From contig CM040753.1 of assembly GCA_022829145.1 (NCBI GenBank), positions 11,167,884 to 11,231,883 of the forward strand: DNA of 64,000 nucleotides, in the 5' to 3' direction. Within the stretch, counting starts at the first letter, position 1; the number at the start of each line of letters is the position of its first letter. Under the pieces are notes generated by a model that had not been told where the DNA came from, made no database searches, and saw only the letters and a program-made list of their open reading frames with translations. Positions 52,036 to 64,000 of this stretch are shown piece by piece. The position numbers and the translations under genes are program-made. Source of the DNA: Albula goreensis. Taxonomy: Eukaryota > Chordata > Actinopteri > Albuliformes > Albulidae.

Positions 52036-55000
52036 ATGCTCGTGTGTACATACATCTCTCTGCTCTACGTAATGCGGATCGTGGAGTGCTACAGTTCAGG
52101 TCGAGTGACCCCAAGCTGTACTGATATGACTCCCAGGCACCGTGACATTAGCGCTCAGCAAACTGCTAGCCCCTACTTAGTCATTTCTGATCAGACCAGC
52201 TACAAAGGAGGAGATGAAATTACAGGTTGGCAATATTGCTAATGTTTAAATTATGATGACAGACAATTCCATGACTAAGTTTACAATACTGCAGTTAATT
52301 AGACCCCTTACCTCTTTTTGGGTTTGAGCTTTTTTTACCCCTCTTTTTGTGATCTCTGCTGTCAAAGTCACATAACCACAGTTCGTAAAAGGATGTGCAT
52401 AGCTTGTGTTTGAAGACTATGAATGCAAAATGTACTAATTCAAGAAGTCAACCTGTCATTTGTTTAAACTAAGAACAGGCTCCATATGAGATAAATAAGA
52501 CAACATAAAATCGTTCTTAAATCAATGTCACCAGTGCTTATAACTCAGAGCCAGTTTCTTCCACCCCAGAGCAGGGTTAGATCGCTTTTAATCTCACTTT
52601 GACAATAACTCAAACACAAGGTACCTAAATGTTGTTCTCTCTCTCCATTAATTGATTTTATGTTATGGTTGTGATGAATGCTGTGTAATCAGTACATGTT
52701 TTTTTTGTTTTTACACCTTAAACCTACAGTGCTTGATGAAACAAATACAATATGTGTACATTTGTGATGTAGGGTAAGAGTAATTATATGTAAATGAACT
52801 GAAGATATTACATGAAAAACATATTCTCAATTGTAATGACATCATCAAATAAATGAAATAATTTGATGTTTTTTGCTAACCCCTTCCATGCTGTTAATGT
52901 GTTACAGTTACACTAAAGGCGGATTCCACCCTGTTCAGGGGTTTCATGTTACAAGCTCACGAAGTTGGAGGAAGTGATCCTATTGGCTCTTTCACTGTGA
53001 CAGATGTACAGGCCCAGATTTTGTCTTGCAATGGGATGCCTGTGAGTCCCATCACCTAATAATCTGGTCATGGCATGAACCAAGCTGCTGTGTTTCAGGG
53101 TTAGGATTGCAAAGTTATATAAAATTCAAGTTTGTTCATGTTTGTTAATAATCCACTGTATTAAATGGCTGATGGCAGTTATTTTTGTTTATACAATTGA
53201 CGATGACTTGTATCTGTCATCGCACTACCTTAGTGCACACCAGTTGAGGGAATCATTAGCATAACAATGACCTCATCTGCATATGTCAGTTTTTATGCAT
53301 GCAGCCACAAACTTTTCTTCTTCTTCTCCTTTCACTTTAAGAGAAAATATAACAGACATGACTGGGCTGAAGTTATATGATTTTAAGGACCACTGTCCAT
53401 CTTTCAAGTTTCCTGTTATATGAAATACACTATACAGCATGCAAAATCTCTTTCAAGCAAGGGTGTTTCGCCCTCTGTTACTGTGTGCAATTTTCCCCCG
53501 CATTAGTGAAAATTAAATATCTCCCTTTTGTGCTGATCTTCTGTTTGTTTTCCAGAACTCAGTTACTCACACCTCAAATGTGGACAAAACTAAAATTCAA
53601 GGATTATGGAAAGCCCCCCAATCAGGAAATCTCAAAGATATTGAATTCAGGTAATCATTTTTTGATGAATAGCCCTGCCCTAAAACCCTCCACATTTTAT
53701 AATTCTTTAGTTGTCAGTATTGCTAAGGATGTGTTTAAGTAGTTCAACTCCATAATGTATCTGACATTGCACATCTTTTAATAGCTATTTAATCTTTGTG
53801 CAGAAAAAGCTTAATCAGTGTTGCCTAAGCTTAGTTCAAGTATATCAAATGAGGAACTTCAGTACATTTTGCATTTATTTTGATAATTATGTAACTTTTC
53901 CCACAAATAGCAAGTCATGTGGATCATATAAAGCATATTAGACAGCATTAAGCATCAAGATTTTGTTGTCTCCTACTATTGATATTCATTTGTTCTCTTT
54001 TTACAGAGCAACATTTGTTCAGACATTTTCTACCTACTGGCTTGGAGTTAGCAGTTCAAGAGTAATTTACAGTGGAAGAAGTGATCCTACTATTTCTGCT
54101 GGTCTCAACACCACAAGTAGACCAACAGCACCAAACCCAGTAAGTTAAGTAGGCTAAAAATCAGAAATCCTGTGTATTATCTTGTCAGTGAAATTACAGA
54201 GTTAGGATTTTATTTTCATTTATTGATTTTGTAAAGAGAAATGTGTAAATGATTTGCCTGTAATTAGCCATTAATTAGCTCATTTTGTGACCCAGGTGGC
54301 CATATCGAGAGGCAACTGTGGGAGTGGTAAAGTCTGTCTCAGTCAGCCCAGCGGCTGCGACCCCGCCTCAGATGCAAACTGCTACTTTATGTCCGCAGAG
54401 ACCTCATCCAACAGTTCAGACATCCACTTTGAAATGTCTGGCTCCTCAGAAGGCTACATTGCTATGGGCTTTTCAAACGATCGAATGATGGTAATGAATG
54501 AACTCTGACAAAAAATGTCCTGTCTGAGTCAAATTGAGATATTTCTATGACAGAATACAAGAATTTGGGGCTTTTGTTCTTTGTTTTGTTAAAGCCACAC
54601 AGAATGTAAATCCATGAGAACCACTTTATTACATACATGACCAAGCAAGCTGTTCTACGCATTGACAACTCTGTAAAATATATTTCTCCATAATGGACTA
54701 AAATCCGTGTTCAGTTCATATCCATGTGTCCTTATCCTGCTGACAGAGCTCAAGCACAAATCTTTCATAGTGCACTTTATTAAACATGTCTAAACACCAT
54801 TTCATTCTCCTTTTTTCACCTACTCTGGTCAGCTATGATGTAAAGAAAAAGCTAAGTGAAGACTTCAAGGAGCATTGCTTTATTCTGTCTTTCATTTTCT
54901 CCTTAGGGGAATGATGATATTTACATCTGTGGTCTGGACAGTACCAGTGCTGTTCAAGTGCAGCATGCCTATTCCAAAGGAAGATTTGCCCCAGAAATAT

Positions 55001-58000
55001 TACCCCTGGTATGGTGTGTTTGTTACCCCTGCCTGTAATGTGGGCAGTCAGATAAAAGGCCCAAATGATATAACAGGCTGAAAGCAACCTTTAACACCAA
55101 ATCTGCCTTAACCTAGTACTTAACATGTATGAAGGACCTCAAATTCTGCTGTTCATGTAAATAATCAGCATATCAGTGTAATTTTAACTGTATCATCTAT
55201 GGTTGTTTGTATTGATTTTAATAATTTTATTTTAATCAATCTGCATATTTTAATGTGTGTCTGCTCCTGTGTGGCAAAAATCAATATTTAGGCACTCAGC
55301 AAAACCCTTTTGTTTCCACAGGGAAATATTTCTAACATTCAATCCTCTTTCCTCAATGGGGTTATTAGCTGCTCATTTACTTCTCGAAACCCCATCACAA
55401 CTCAGCGTAGTGCTACAGTGAACTCCCTTTACTACCTCATGTTTGCCTATGGACCTTCTAATAATGGTACAGTGTGCAGAACATACTAGTGGAAGAAGTT
55501 ATTGTATAAATCAGAGTCTCGATTATACTTCCTGTCTGAAAACATTTGGATTCATAATGCTTTATGATGTGTACAACACATAAAATACATATAAACCTTT
55601 GGCATAAAAACAGTGAAAGTTAATTAACTGAAATATTCATTATAAAATTACGTATTTATTGGTAAATTATTGATTTTTTTGTCTTTTACTGACCGTATAT
55701 TATTCGTTTACTTTCGACAGGTAAAATTCAATTCCACAGAAGTACGTTTGTCAGTGAAAGGGAAGTGGATCTTTCACACCCACAAACAGTCGGCACAAAT
55801 CTCCCCCACATTGTGAAAGCACATGGTAAGTGTTACTGCTACCTGAGTCACAGGATGCAGTAGTGTTTGTAAAGTCTCCTGTCATTAACAATTCACTCAC
55901 AAAGTCTGAATGGAATTGTGATATTAAACCAATTTAGATATTAGATCTTCAACTGAGACACAAGATCTTCAACCACTACAAATGCTTCGTGTGTTTCTAG
56001 AGTATGGAGTAGAATCTGTAAGCATCATATGCTTTTCTGCTTGGAATTATTCATAGCACGATTAAGAATGAAGCTTCTTCTTCATCTTACGCATAATGAC
56101 ACAGAACTACTACAAACTGAAATCCATTTACAATGCTTAGTCAGCAGCACAGTTCATTTTCATCTGTCCATGCCTGTGATTCAAAGAATGAGTTTTTTTT
56201 TTTTTTTTGCGAAGATGCACAAGGTACTTTGAGTTCTCACTATGTTCCAGCTGAAGCCAAGGTTTTTTGCCTAGCAGACATCAGTCAAGCTCTTCGGGAA
56301 CTAGTTGCCTTCAATCTTCTAGCGACATCATGTTAAACCATCATTTTCCCTTGAATTTTTGTTTGCAGTTTGTTTATTAAACAATGTGTGAGCACTAGAC
56401 AAATTTATTGTGCTTTTATTCTGTAACTAGCCTAAATTGTTTGTTGTGCAATATCCTCCCACTGCCACTAGCTGACCAATCAGTGCTGAGTTTGCTGAGA
56501 CAGTTCAACTACCTGACAAGACATTTTGGCCTCTGAATAACTAGCTGAAAAAAATCTTAAAATGAACAAGCCCAGGAATTATAAAAACGGGTTTATGACC
56601 CATCACCGTGCTACAATGACAATGCTTTGTCAGTATTGCTGTGAAGCCCATGTTTCCATTTGCTAGTGACAGTGGGTGAAAAAAGCTCCTTCGTACAGAG
56701 ATTTTTTTATCCTAAAATGGCTGCAGGAGCCCTGATGCTCATTGCCTGGATGACTACAGGAAGCCTGGGGATGCTCATCGCGCGTTATCTGAAGGCAGTC
56801 ACCAAAGGGACCGTCTGCTGTGGTAAAGACCTCTGGTTCACCGTAAGTTGCAATGGCTGTAGGAAAAAAAAGGAACATTGTCTACTTTACAAGTCATATG
56901 AAACGTTGAAGAACCAATTAAATGTTTGTGGTGGATGTTACTCCATTTTATATTTCAGCATTCACTTCCATAATGCAACTACTACCTTTTTCCTCTTAGT
57001 GGTTTCAGCATTTTTTTTGTTTCATGGGTCTGTCTCCTGAGATTCCTCCCTACCCAAGTGGTGAGAACAGGAGACTTATTTCTTACCTAATTTTTCTGTC
57101 TTCCACAGGCACATGTTTTTCTTATGTCACTGTCTGTTGCTGCAACCATCATTGCCTTCATTTTGATATTCTCGCATGTGAGGGGCTGGAGTGGAGTAAG
57201 TTGAAGTTTAGATTTATAATGACCTGCAAACCATCTATGGACCTTCAAAGCTCCCAGTTGAGGATTATGATGTAAATGATGCTCTCAGAAATCTTTAGGA
57301 AACAGTGATATTTCATGTTAATTACACTGAGAAGACAGTTGAGGCTAACATACAATCAGTTTCTTGTATGACTGATTGTATCATTGTTTAGGCATGTCCA
57401 AGCCTCCCCAGGTTTATGCACATACACAGTTGGAGAAGTTACTTAATATCCACTTCCCCAAAGGGCATTTGAGACAATCACAGGGCAGTACTCCTGTGTT
57501 GCAAAAATATATAATATCTTGCTTGTTGTACTATTGTACTAGTTTAATTTTTTAACAGAATGATCAATTCTCAATGATCTGTCACTGTGAAAAACTGTTG
57601 TGTGATATTTTTTATGGCAGTATTTTCTGTATTTTTTTCCATTTAGTAGGGTTTAGTTAGAAGTCAAACACAAAAATGTTGATGTAAAATCTAAGTTCAT
57701 TTTCTATTGCCTACATAACACTGTAATGTGAGTCAAGTATAGTCATCAGCTCAAGACTGGCAAACAAATAGAACATATTTAGCTGAATTAAATGTCAATG
57801 CCTATCTCATACTGACATTTGATTGCATCGTGGTCCAATAATTACTTCTTTTCCCCTCTTTTCAGGGAATGCTGATTAAATTAAGAACGTTGTGCCTCAC
57901 TGATTGTTATGAAATAGTTTTGAAGTGGAACTTGTATTGAAAACAGTATGTGTTTGCAGGGAGCACATCCAGTTCTGGGATGCTTAGTAATGATCCTGGC

Positions 58001-59831
58001 CTTTATCCAACCTCTTGCGGCTGTCTTTCGCTGTGGTCCAGACCATAGCTGGTTAGTGAACTCTAATAGTAATTACATTCATTTCAAAGTATAAAAATCA
58101 TTTCAGAGTACTATAGAAATATATGGATATTAATGCATTATATTTCCCCCCACAGGAGGTTCATTTTCAATTGGGCGCATGCTTTGAATGCTGTAGCAAT
58201 TAAATTTTTAGCAGGTAAGGCACATCCTTGACCAATATCTACAAGCTTACCTCGAAGGGTAAAAAGGACACTCAGAAACAACTTTATATAACAAGTCATT
58301 ACCAAACAGTACTTTAGAGCTGTTCATTTTCTTACATATTCAATTTTTGTACATCAGCCTCTCATATTTTAAATAGGAATTACCTTATAGGGGAAACACT
58401 ACTGAATTATGTTTGTGAAACTGACAAATGCACAGTGGTCTTACTTTATGGAAGTACTGAACATATAAAAATTATCCTGGATGCACCTTTCTCAAGACCG
58501 AAAGAATTTAAATCTTTTAGGTGAACATGGGATTTGTTTCTTGCTGTATCGAAGAGGTATGTCATTGTATCTGTTCTTTTTTCAGTGGCGGCCATATTCA
58601 CTGGCCTGTCTATCATCGACAGAACATCAGATATGTGGGTTTTGAAGGTGATGGGGGGGTTTGTTGGCTGGGAGGCCTTGCTCTATCTACTCCAAGATTT
58701 ACACTTCAGGCTGTGCCAAAAAGGTAAGATAGGTTGTTAAGGAAAACGATTTATACCACCAGGTTGCAGCAGTGCTGTAAAACACAGTATTTGTATAGAG
58801 AAAGGAGAGTGAGTAGATATTGCAGTAGAAAAAGATGTATAATGTATTTATTTACACTTCACTGGACAAGAGCTTTTATATCACATCCAAATATTGTCTG
58901 TAACCTCATGGGTGACAATTTTACCAAAAGCACGAGTACAGTGACACACACAACAGTTCAGTAATTCATTTAGACATCACCAATGCCAAGTAGGTGGACA
59001 CTGTACCACTGCACAAGTTTATGGTTTGTTTACTGTCTGCCTGAACTAACTGAGCATGAAGTGACTACACAGATCAGCTGGCAGATTGACAACAGAACAG
59101 AAACACCACATGGCAGCACTTGTTTCAGAGCGCTGATGACGTTGTTCTGGTGAATATTCTTCCAAATTTACAGAGCTCATACAGTGTTGGGCCGGGCCTA
59201 AAAGCCTCCAAATTTCCAAAAAAAAAAAAATTAATGCTCTTAAGTATGACTAGTTTATCCTTTATTCTTTCATATCAGCCCTGTTTAATAGCTGTAAATA
59301 AAGGAGAACCATAGCCCCTATGTCAGGTGATTCTCACCACATAGCTAGGTTACAGGTTTAAATTTTGAGAGGGATACTGCAATTGTACCATTAATTGTTG
59401 CACCTGAATTTCTTAACCAACTGCCTCAGTCCAGCTCTACATGCAAGACATGTATTTCAACTAAATAAATAATGCCATCACAGAGCTGGCAGCATGTGAT
59501 TGTAACCAGTTTTTATTGGTTTTTAGATGCAGTTGAAGGTATCCCACAATTGGTAAGCTGACATGAGATGTTGTTCATTCAGTTAATTGCTTGGAATACC
59601 TTCCAGTGAACTATTTATATTTAGGAGAACCATATACAATATTATACAGAGAAACAGGAATTTCTTTGCACAAAGTAGACATTTATTTTGTGCGCTTTGC
59701 TCAATCAAATGTGTGCTTACTAATTATAGTTTGTTCAACAGATGAAGATGGAAGTGATACTCCTGATCCTGTTCTCTGTTGGAAATCTGCCATTTTTAGT
59801 AGCAGTTCTTATTGGAATCGGCATGTCTTAA
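52036..59831 (+). CDS. frrs1: Ferric-chelate reductase 1-like protein
   Basis: FRRS1 is a membrane reductase of the cytochrome b561/DOMON group. Fifteen coding exons were placed: 52036-52225, 52908-53041, 53556-53650, 54007-54139, 54296-54490, 54907-55008, 55322-55466, 55721-55825, 56727-56842, 57109-57195, 57960-58051, 58156-58214, 58586-58723, 59527-59552, 59742-59831. They total 1,707 nt (568 residues; human 592), all with GT-AG sites and agreeing phases. A short signal peptide (MLVCTYISLLYVMRIVEC) precedes a Reeler domain (to about residue 180), then DOMON (CDPASDANCYF, NDDIYICG), then the b561 core with helices ALMLIAWMTTGSLGMLIARY and HVFLMSLSVAATIIAFILIF. Haem-ligand His residues appear in AHGALM, the helix beginning AHVFL, AHPVLG and NWAHAL. 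The last exon encodes a final hydrophobic helix and a very short tail. The gene lies on the same strand as agl. Confidence 0.93.
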
Positions 59832-60001
59832 GGGCAGGAGAAGGAAGGGTGATGTACGTACCACATTATTGAATTGTAATCTGGTATACTCCAGCCATGA
59901 CACGGTGTCAGATCCCACAGGCTCATTTGAGCATAGTGGACATTGGAGTGATGGTGACAGAAATTGTAGAGAAGGAGTATTTTTCAATTTCAGATTTTAA
60001 A

Positions 60002-60007
60002 AATAAA
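60002..60007 (+). other. Candidate frrs1 polyadenylation signal
   Basis: AATAAA lies 171 bp after the stop codon, which gives a short 3' UTR. Confidence 0.5.
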
Positions 60008-60029
60008 TTGTCTGTCTTACTGTGCAGTT

Positions 60030-63000
60030 TAAATGTAGGGGCATAAGGAACTGATTTCTTAATCCCTTACCCATGACTTGCTTTGCTAAAAACTAACTAC
60101 AGCTGAACCTCCTGAGTTTACCCAAAGAAATACTCCTAAAATGGAAGCAGAGGCTAGACATGAATTTTACAAATGAGTTGAAAAAGTAATTCTCCTTCTT
60201 TTGTCCGATAACTTTACAACTAGGATAGCTACATCATATTTGTAGAAAAATGACAGCCCTTTATGATGCATTATAAAGCTAAACATACCAGGATGAGTCA
60301 AAGGAGTCTTTCAGGTAATTGTATCGCCATGTACACAAATATCCACCTAACCAGACTAACAGACTGGAAGAGCCCCAGTCCTCATTTATTATAATAAACA
60401 CTGGCATAAAAAGCCATAAAAAATATCTTAATTACTAGGAATCTATTATTGCGGTGGACTTTGTATTCATTATGCAGATGCATGTGTAACATGCAGAGGT
60501 TGCTTCCTTATTACCCCTGTACTCTACATGCAATGACAAGACAGGATGTGTGTATAGTCTATGAAACAGACATTGCTTAATGCTGCTTGTTACTTCCTTT
60601 GCTCTTCTACTTATTGTACCACCTTTACAGTGTTAATAGTATTTATAGATATTAAAGTCCACTACTGGTGGTGTTTTTGTGTATTTGGTTGGTGATGTTG
60701 ATCAGTAGATAAAGTTTTGAAGATGATGATGATGACTGTACCATATTGTAAAAAATGCAACAATAAATAAATCTGATCAATGAAATAGCTGAATACTGTA
60801 AACCAGCTATATAAGATTTGTATATCAGTTACAGGTAAAACTTTCATATGATTCTGAATTAATTTGAATTCAAGATAGAAAATATGAATTTCTAATTTAT
60901 ATGATTAATTAATATATGTGACCAAAACTGCATCTCTTCTTCCACTGTGATCAGATACTTACATCTCTGTGAAGCCTCAGAGCTGACACAGCAGCCACAG
61001 ATTAAATTTAGTGGGCAGGTAATAAATATTCTTACCAGTGTGAATTCTGCCTTTTTCCTTTTTCCAAAAAATGTCAAATAAATCTCTAACATCCCTGTTG
61101 TTTAATTTCCTGTTCCTTGTTTTTACCATTAATCTATCACTTATTTCTCTCATTTTTGACAGAGCCACCTTGGTAATTCCACAACACCACAGAAAGTGCT
61201 CTTGTCGAGAGTGTTTTCAGTCAGGCCTACCTGCATCATGATTCACACCTCACCCCTGCTGATAACTTACTGTGATTCGCACAGGTTGTTACCAAGATCA
61301 TTGTCTTATACAGCATACACCATGGATTTCTCAGCAGTGGAATAAAGTAATAATATCAGATGAGTCATCATTAAGTCTTTGTCATACATCTCAATACATG
61401 TATGCTTCCCCAGTCAGCAGATCTGCATAACAATGAACCTCTAGAACATGGGGAATTTCTTCCCTAGGAGGCTTTTCTTCTTGAAGGTGAAAAATGTCAC
61501 TAGAAAAAGACCAAAAACCTGTACGACGGCAACCAAATAGGGTGAGCTAACCCCCTATTCATTAAATATATTTACATATTGTGTGGTGTTTCCATTATTT
61601 TGTGTACCAGATAAGGTGTGAAGGCTGATGTTGGATTTGGATTCAAACTAGAGGTGAGGGAAACAGCTCCCTATAACATGTCCGTGTGAAATGGATATTC
61701 ACGCTTGAACACGGACATTTAATGTTTGCTTCTCAAACAAGACAAACATTTTACGGAATTAAAGTTTCCTCTGTGTAATCCCAATGGATACCATTTGAAC
61801 TACTATCGCAACAGGTTACCAAGGAAGTTGTAGCCCATAATTTTTACGAGACTGCACCTTATAAAGTGATATCATGCTTTCACTTCCCTCAAGTCACATT
61901 GGAGGATACAAGTAGCCGACGTTCCCTGCGTTTTGCTCCGAAAAGTAAGTTTCCTGCATTGATTCTGTTCCTCGATGGGTACTGTCAGCTGTTGATACCT
62001 TAAACGAGTAGCCCGCAGGTGAATGTTGCCTTGGTTTCCATTGAGGCAGTTAAAACTGTGTGATTTCCTCTTGTTGTTTTTGCGATACATAAACCATTAC
62101 ATAATAAGTTAGCCAGCTGGTAGCTTGCACGGTAATCAAAGAATGATGAAGTCTCTCAGTAAAATTAAAGCGGCTATAATATGGAAGACCTAAAATAATT
62201 TAATATAAGATATTAAAACTGACCTCGAGTTTCAGTCCATTTCCTTTATATGGGATATTCTGCAATAACGGGAGTTCGCCCGTTGAAACACAGTTCTCAT
62301 GGTGTCATGATTGGAAATTTGTCTACATGCCCTATCTGATAGTAACCGAGCTTTAATTAAACAGTTATTATATTTTGCCATTTTTCACTGAAAATCGTAG
62401 GAAAATGACATTGTCATCTCATCATTAAACATAATTTATTTTGAAATTACTGCAAATACAGTGCAGTGTATATACATAATAATATTAAGTATTTTGTTTA
62501 AATTAGAACACATTGTTTTAATTTAAAGAAAAAATACTTTTTAATATTATGTTGACCATAAAGAACACCATTACATTGCTGTCACTGAACACACATTTGA
62601 AAGAAGGATACATTACAGTAAGGATCTCTGTGGGAACTTTCCCTAGATGCATAAAGAATTTTCCCTAGACTTCACTAGAGGAAAACAGCAAGAAGAAACC
62701 CTGCCCTAATATGAATCACTTGAGTCTGTATGCATTGTGGTTATACAGCTATGGCTTTAAATTAACTTATTCCCTTCCCTTTGTGTCTCATAAGAATCCA
62801 AGAATAATTCAAATATAAGAGACTATTGCAATGGCTTGATAAAGTATCTGAGAGAAATATACTATAATTGTCATTATTTTAAGAAGACTTAAGTTTTGTA
62901 AAAGTGTTCTTCAAAGACTTCCCACTGGTGCAGCCACTTCCATGTTAGTCTGTGGGGGACGTTGGTGGATCTGATAATGTAGTTACATGTCAAATAAAGG

Positions 63001-63380
63001 GGGGACAGATAAAACATTATCATTTATTTCTAAGTAACTTATTTGGTTCTGAAAGAATAACAAAACTATAGGTTATGTCATGATTCAGTATACTGTGGAT
63101 AAAATAAAGATGCTTTGTGACTACTTTGCTGACACTAATTTAATGAAACTTAATATACTGAAACATTTATCCCAGGCTACAGAAAGTTATTAAATCCATA
63201 GAATGTACTTCTAATATATGGTATACCATGAGCCTGAGGCTAATTCTGGATAATGCTTCAATCTGACTGTCAGGCGTTACCTACATTAATTTGTATGTAT
63301 GTGGGTGTGTGATAACATTGTTAACATGTTTACTGTGCAATGGAGATGTAAGATTTTGCTACCTGATGCTTCACTTATGT
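60030..63380. other. Spacer between tandem frrs1-like genes
   Basis: No gene seen. The sequence is AT-rich. A candidate first exon for the downstream copy may end at the AAAAGTAAGT near 61,944, in a locally less AT-rich stretch. Confidence 0.4.
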
Positions 63381-63387
63381 TTTACAG

Positions 63388-63589
63388 ATGTGCAAACTCA
63401 AACTGTTATTCCTCATTCTGACTGCCGCAACTGGCCTTCAGGTTGTTTTATCTTATGCAAATGGCTACGTTTTGGCTTCCTGTGGGAGTATGACACCAGT
63501 GCATGGCTCTGCAGTGCCACAAACTACCAAAATGCCATACACCATCCATCCTAAGTCCATCAATGTATCTGCAGATGAAGAAATCACAG
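63388..63589 (+). CDS. Second frrs1-like gene, first coding exon (partial)
   Basis: The acceptor TGTTTTACAG ends at 63,387 and the ATG follows at once, as in the upstream copy. The exon encodes a hydrophobic signal peptide (CKLKLLFLILTAATGLQVVL), then YANGYVLASCGSMTPVHGSA and HPKSINVSADEEIT. It ends in phase 1 at a GTAATT donor. Y.NG.V..SC..M.P.HG is the start of the Reeler domain in FRRS1. This start resembles the human protein (ANYPNGKVTQSCHGM) more than the upstream copy does. The following exons lie beyond the window. It is most likely a tandem duplicate of the neighbour. Confidence 0.8.
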
Positions 63590-64000
63590 GTAATTAAGAG
63601 CGGTCAACACCTTTTTTGATGTATATAGACTACATATTAATATTACATAGTGTCATGCATCTCAAAATGTGAATTATCATTGAATCACAGCCTACTGTGT
63701 ATATAGTATTAGACCATCATAACAGAACTCAGCAAGCCCACCAGTTCTGGAATATGACTATAAGACATTACGATGTGTAATCACAAGGTTTATATGTATG
63801 GTCAGGTTTTAAGTGATTTCAGTAGTATTTCAAACATGCAAGATACATGTTATTAACAACTTCTGTTTAATTGCAATAAACATTCTTGATCTTTTGGTAA
63901 ACCATGTTTTATTACAATTACCAAACATAGCTATTCAATTGGTCAATCAATCAATCTATTCAATCAATCAATCAATTAGTCAATCAGTTTTTATTCTTAT

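Noticed and set aside
56029-56336. Plus-strand ORFs between frrs1 exons
   Set aside because: They fall in the intron between 55,825 and 56,727, match no frrs1 segment, and the flanking exons already join in phase.

Overview
The window looks like nuclear DNA from a ray-finned fish, probably a teleost. Genes are split by short GT-AG introns. The AGL gene lies beside FRRS1, as in other vertebrates. A fish-type tRNA-derived SINE, hAT and MITE-like elements, long dinucleotide microsatellites and a fish-type tyrosine-recombinase/SET gene family are all present. No bacterial, organellar or viral gene was recognised.

Positions 1-24,300 are a rearranged, repeat-rich block with no gene I can call intact. 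It holds fragments in both orientations of a multi-exon gene that joins a Crypton-like tyrosine recombinase to a KMT5A-like SET domain. It also holds an internally deleted 18S rRNA pseudogene, pseudogene pieces resembling the ENTH domain of CLINT1 and the G-patch of RBM5/RBM10, a decayed hAT transposon inserted in one recombinase copy, a 2.8-kb direct segmental duplication, and arrays of a 90-bp repeat. Positions 24,300-28,500 are mostly non-coding and carry a SINE and a (GT)24 tract.

Positions 28,517-48,700 hold a complete agl gene (glycogen debranching enzyme). I placed 33 consecutive coding exons by GT-AG sites and protein similarity. Their summed length is 4,605 nt, which gives a 1,534-residue protein against 1,532 in human. 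One exon exists twice in tandem (36,696-36,819 and 37,306-37,429), with the same length and phase. Both versions encode the segment with the catalytic acid/base glutamate of the transferase site. Using both would shift the frame, so they look like mutually exclusive exons. This is the most interesting signal in the window.

Positions 52,036-59,831 hold a complete frrs1-like gene (15 coding exons, 568 residues; Reeler, DOMON and cytochrome b561 domains). The first coding exon of a second, tandem frrs1-like gene lies at 63,388-63,589 and runs off the window. Both have a splice acceptor immediately before the ATG, implying an upstream non-coding exon. Intervening spacers show no further gene with confidence.
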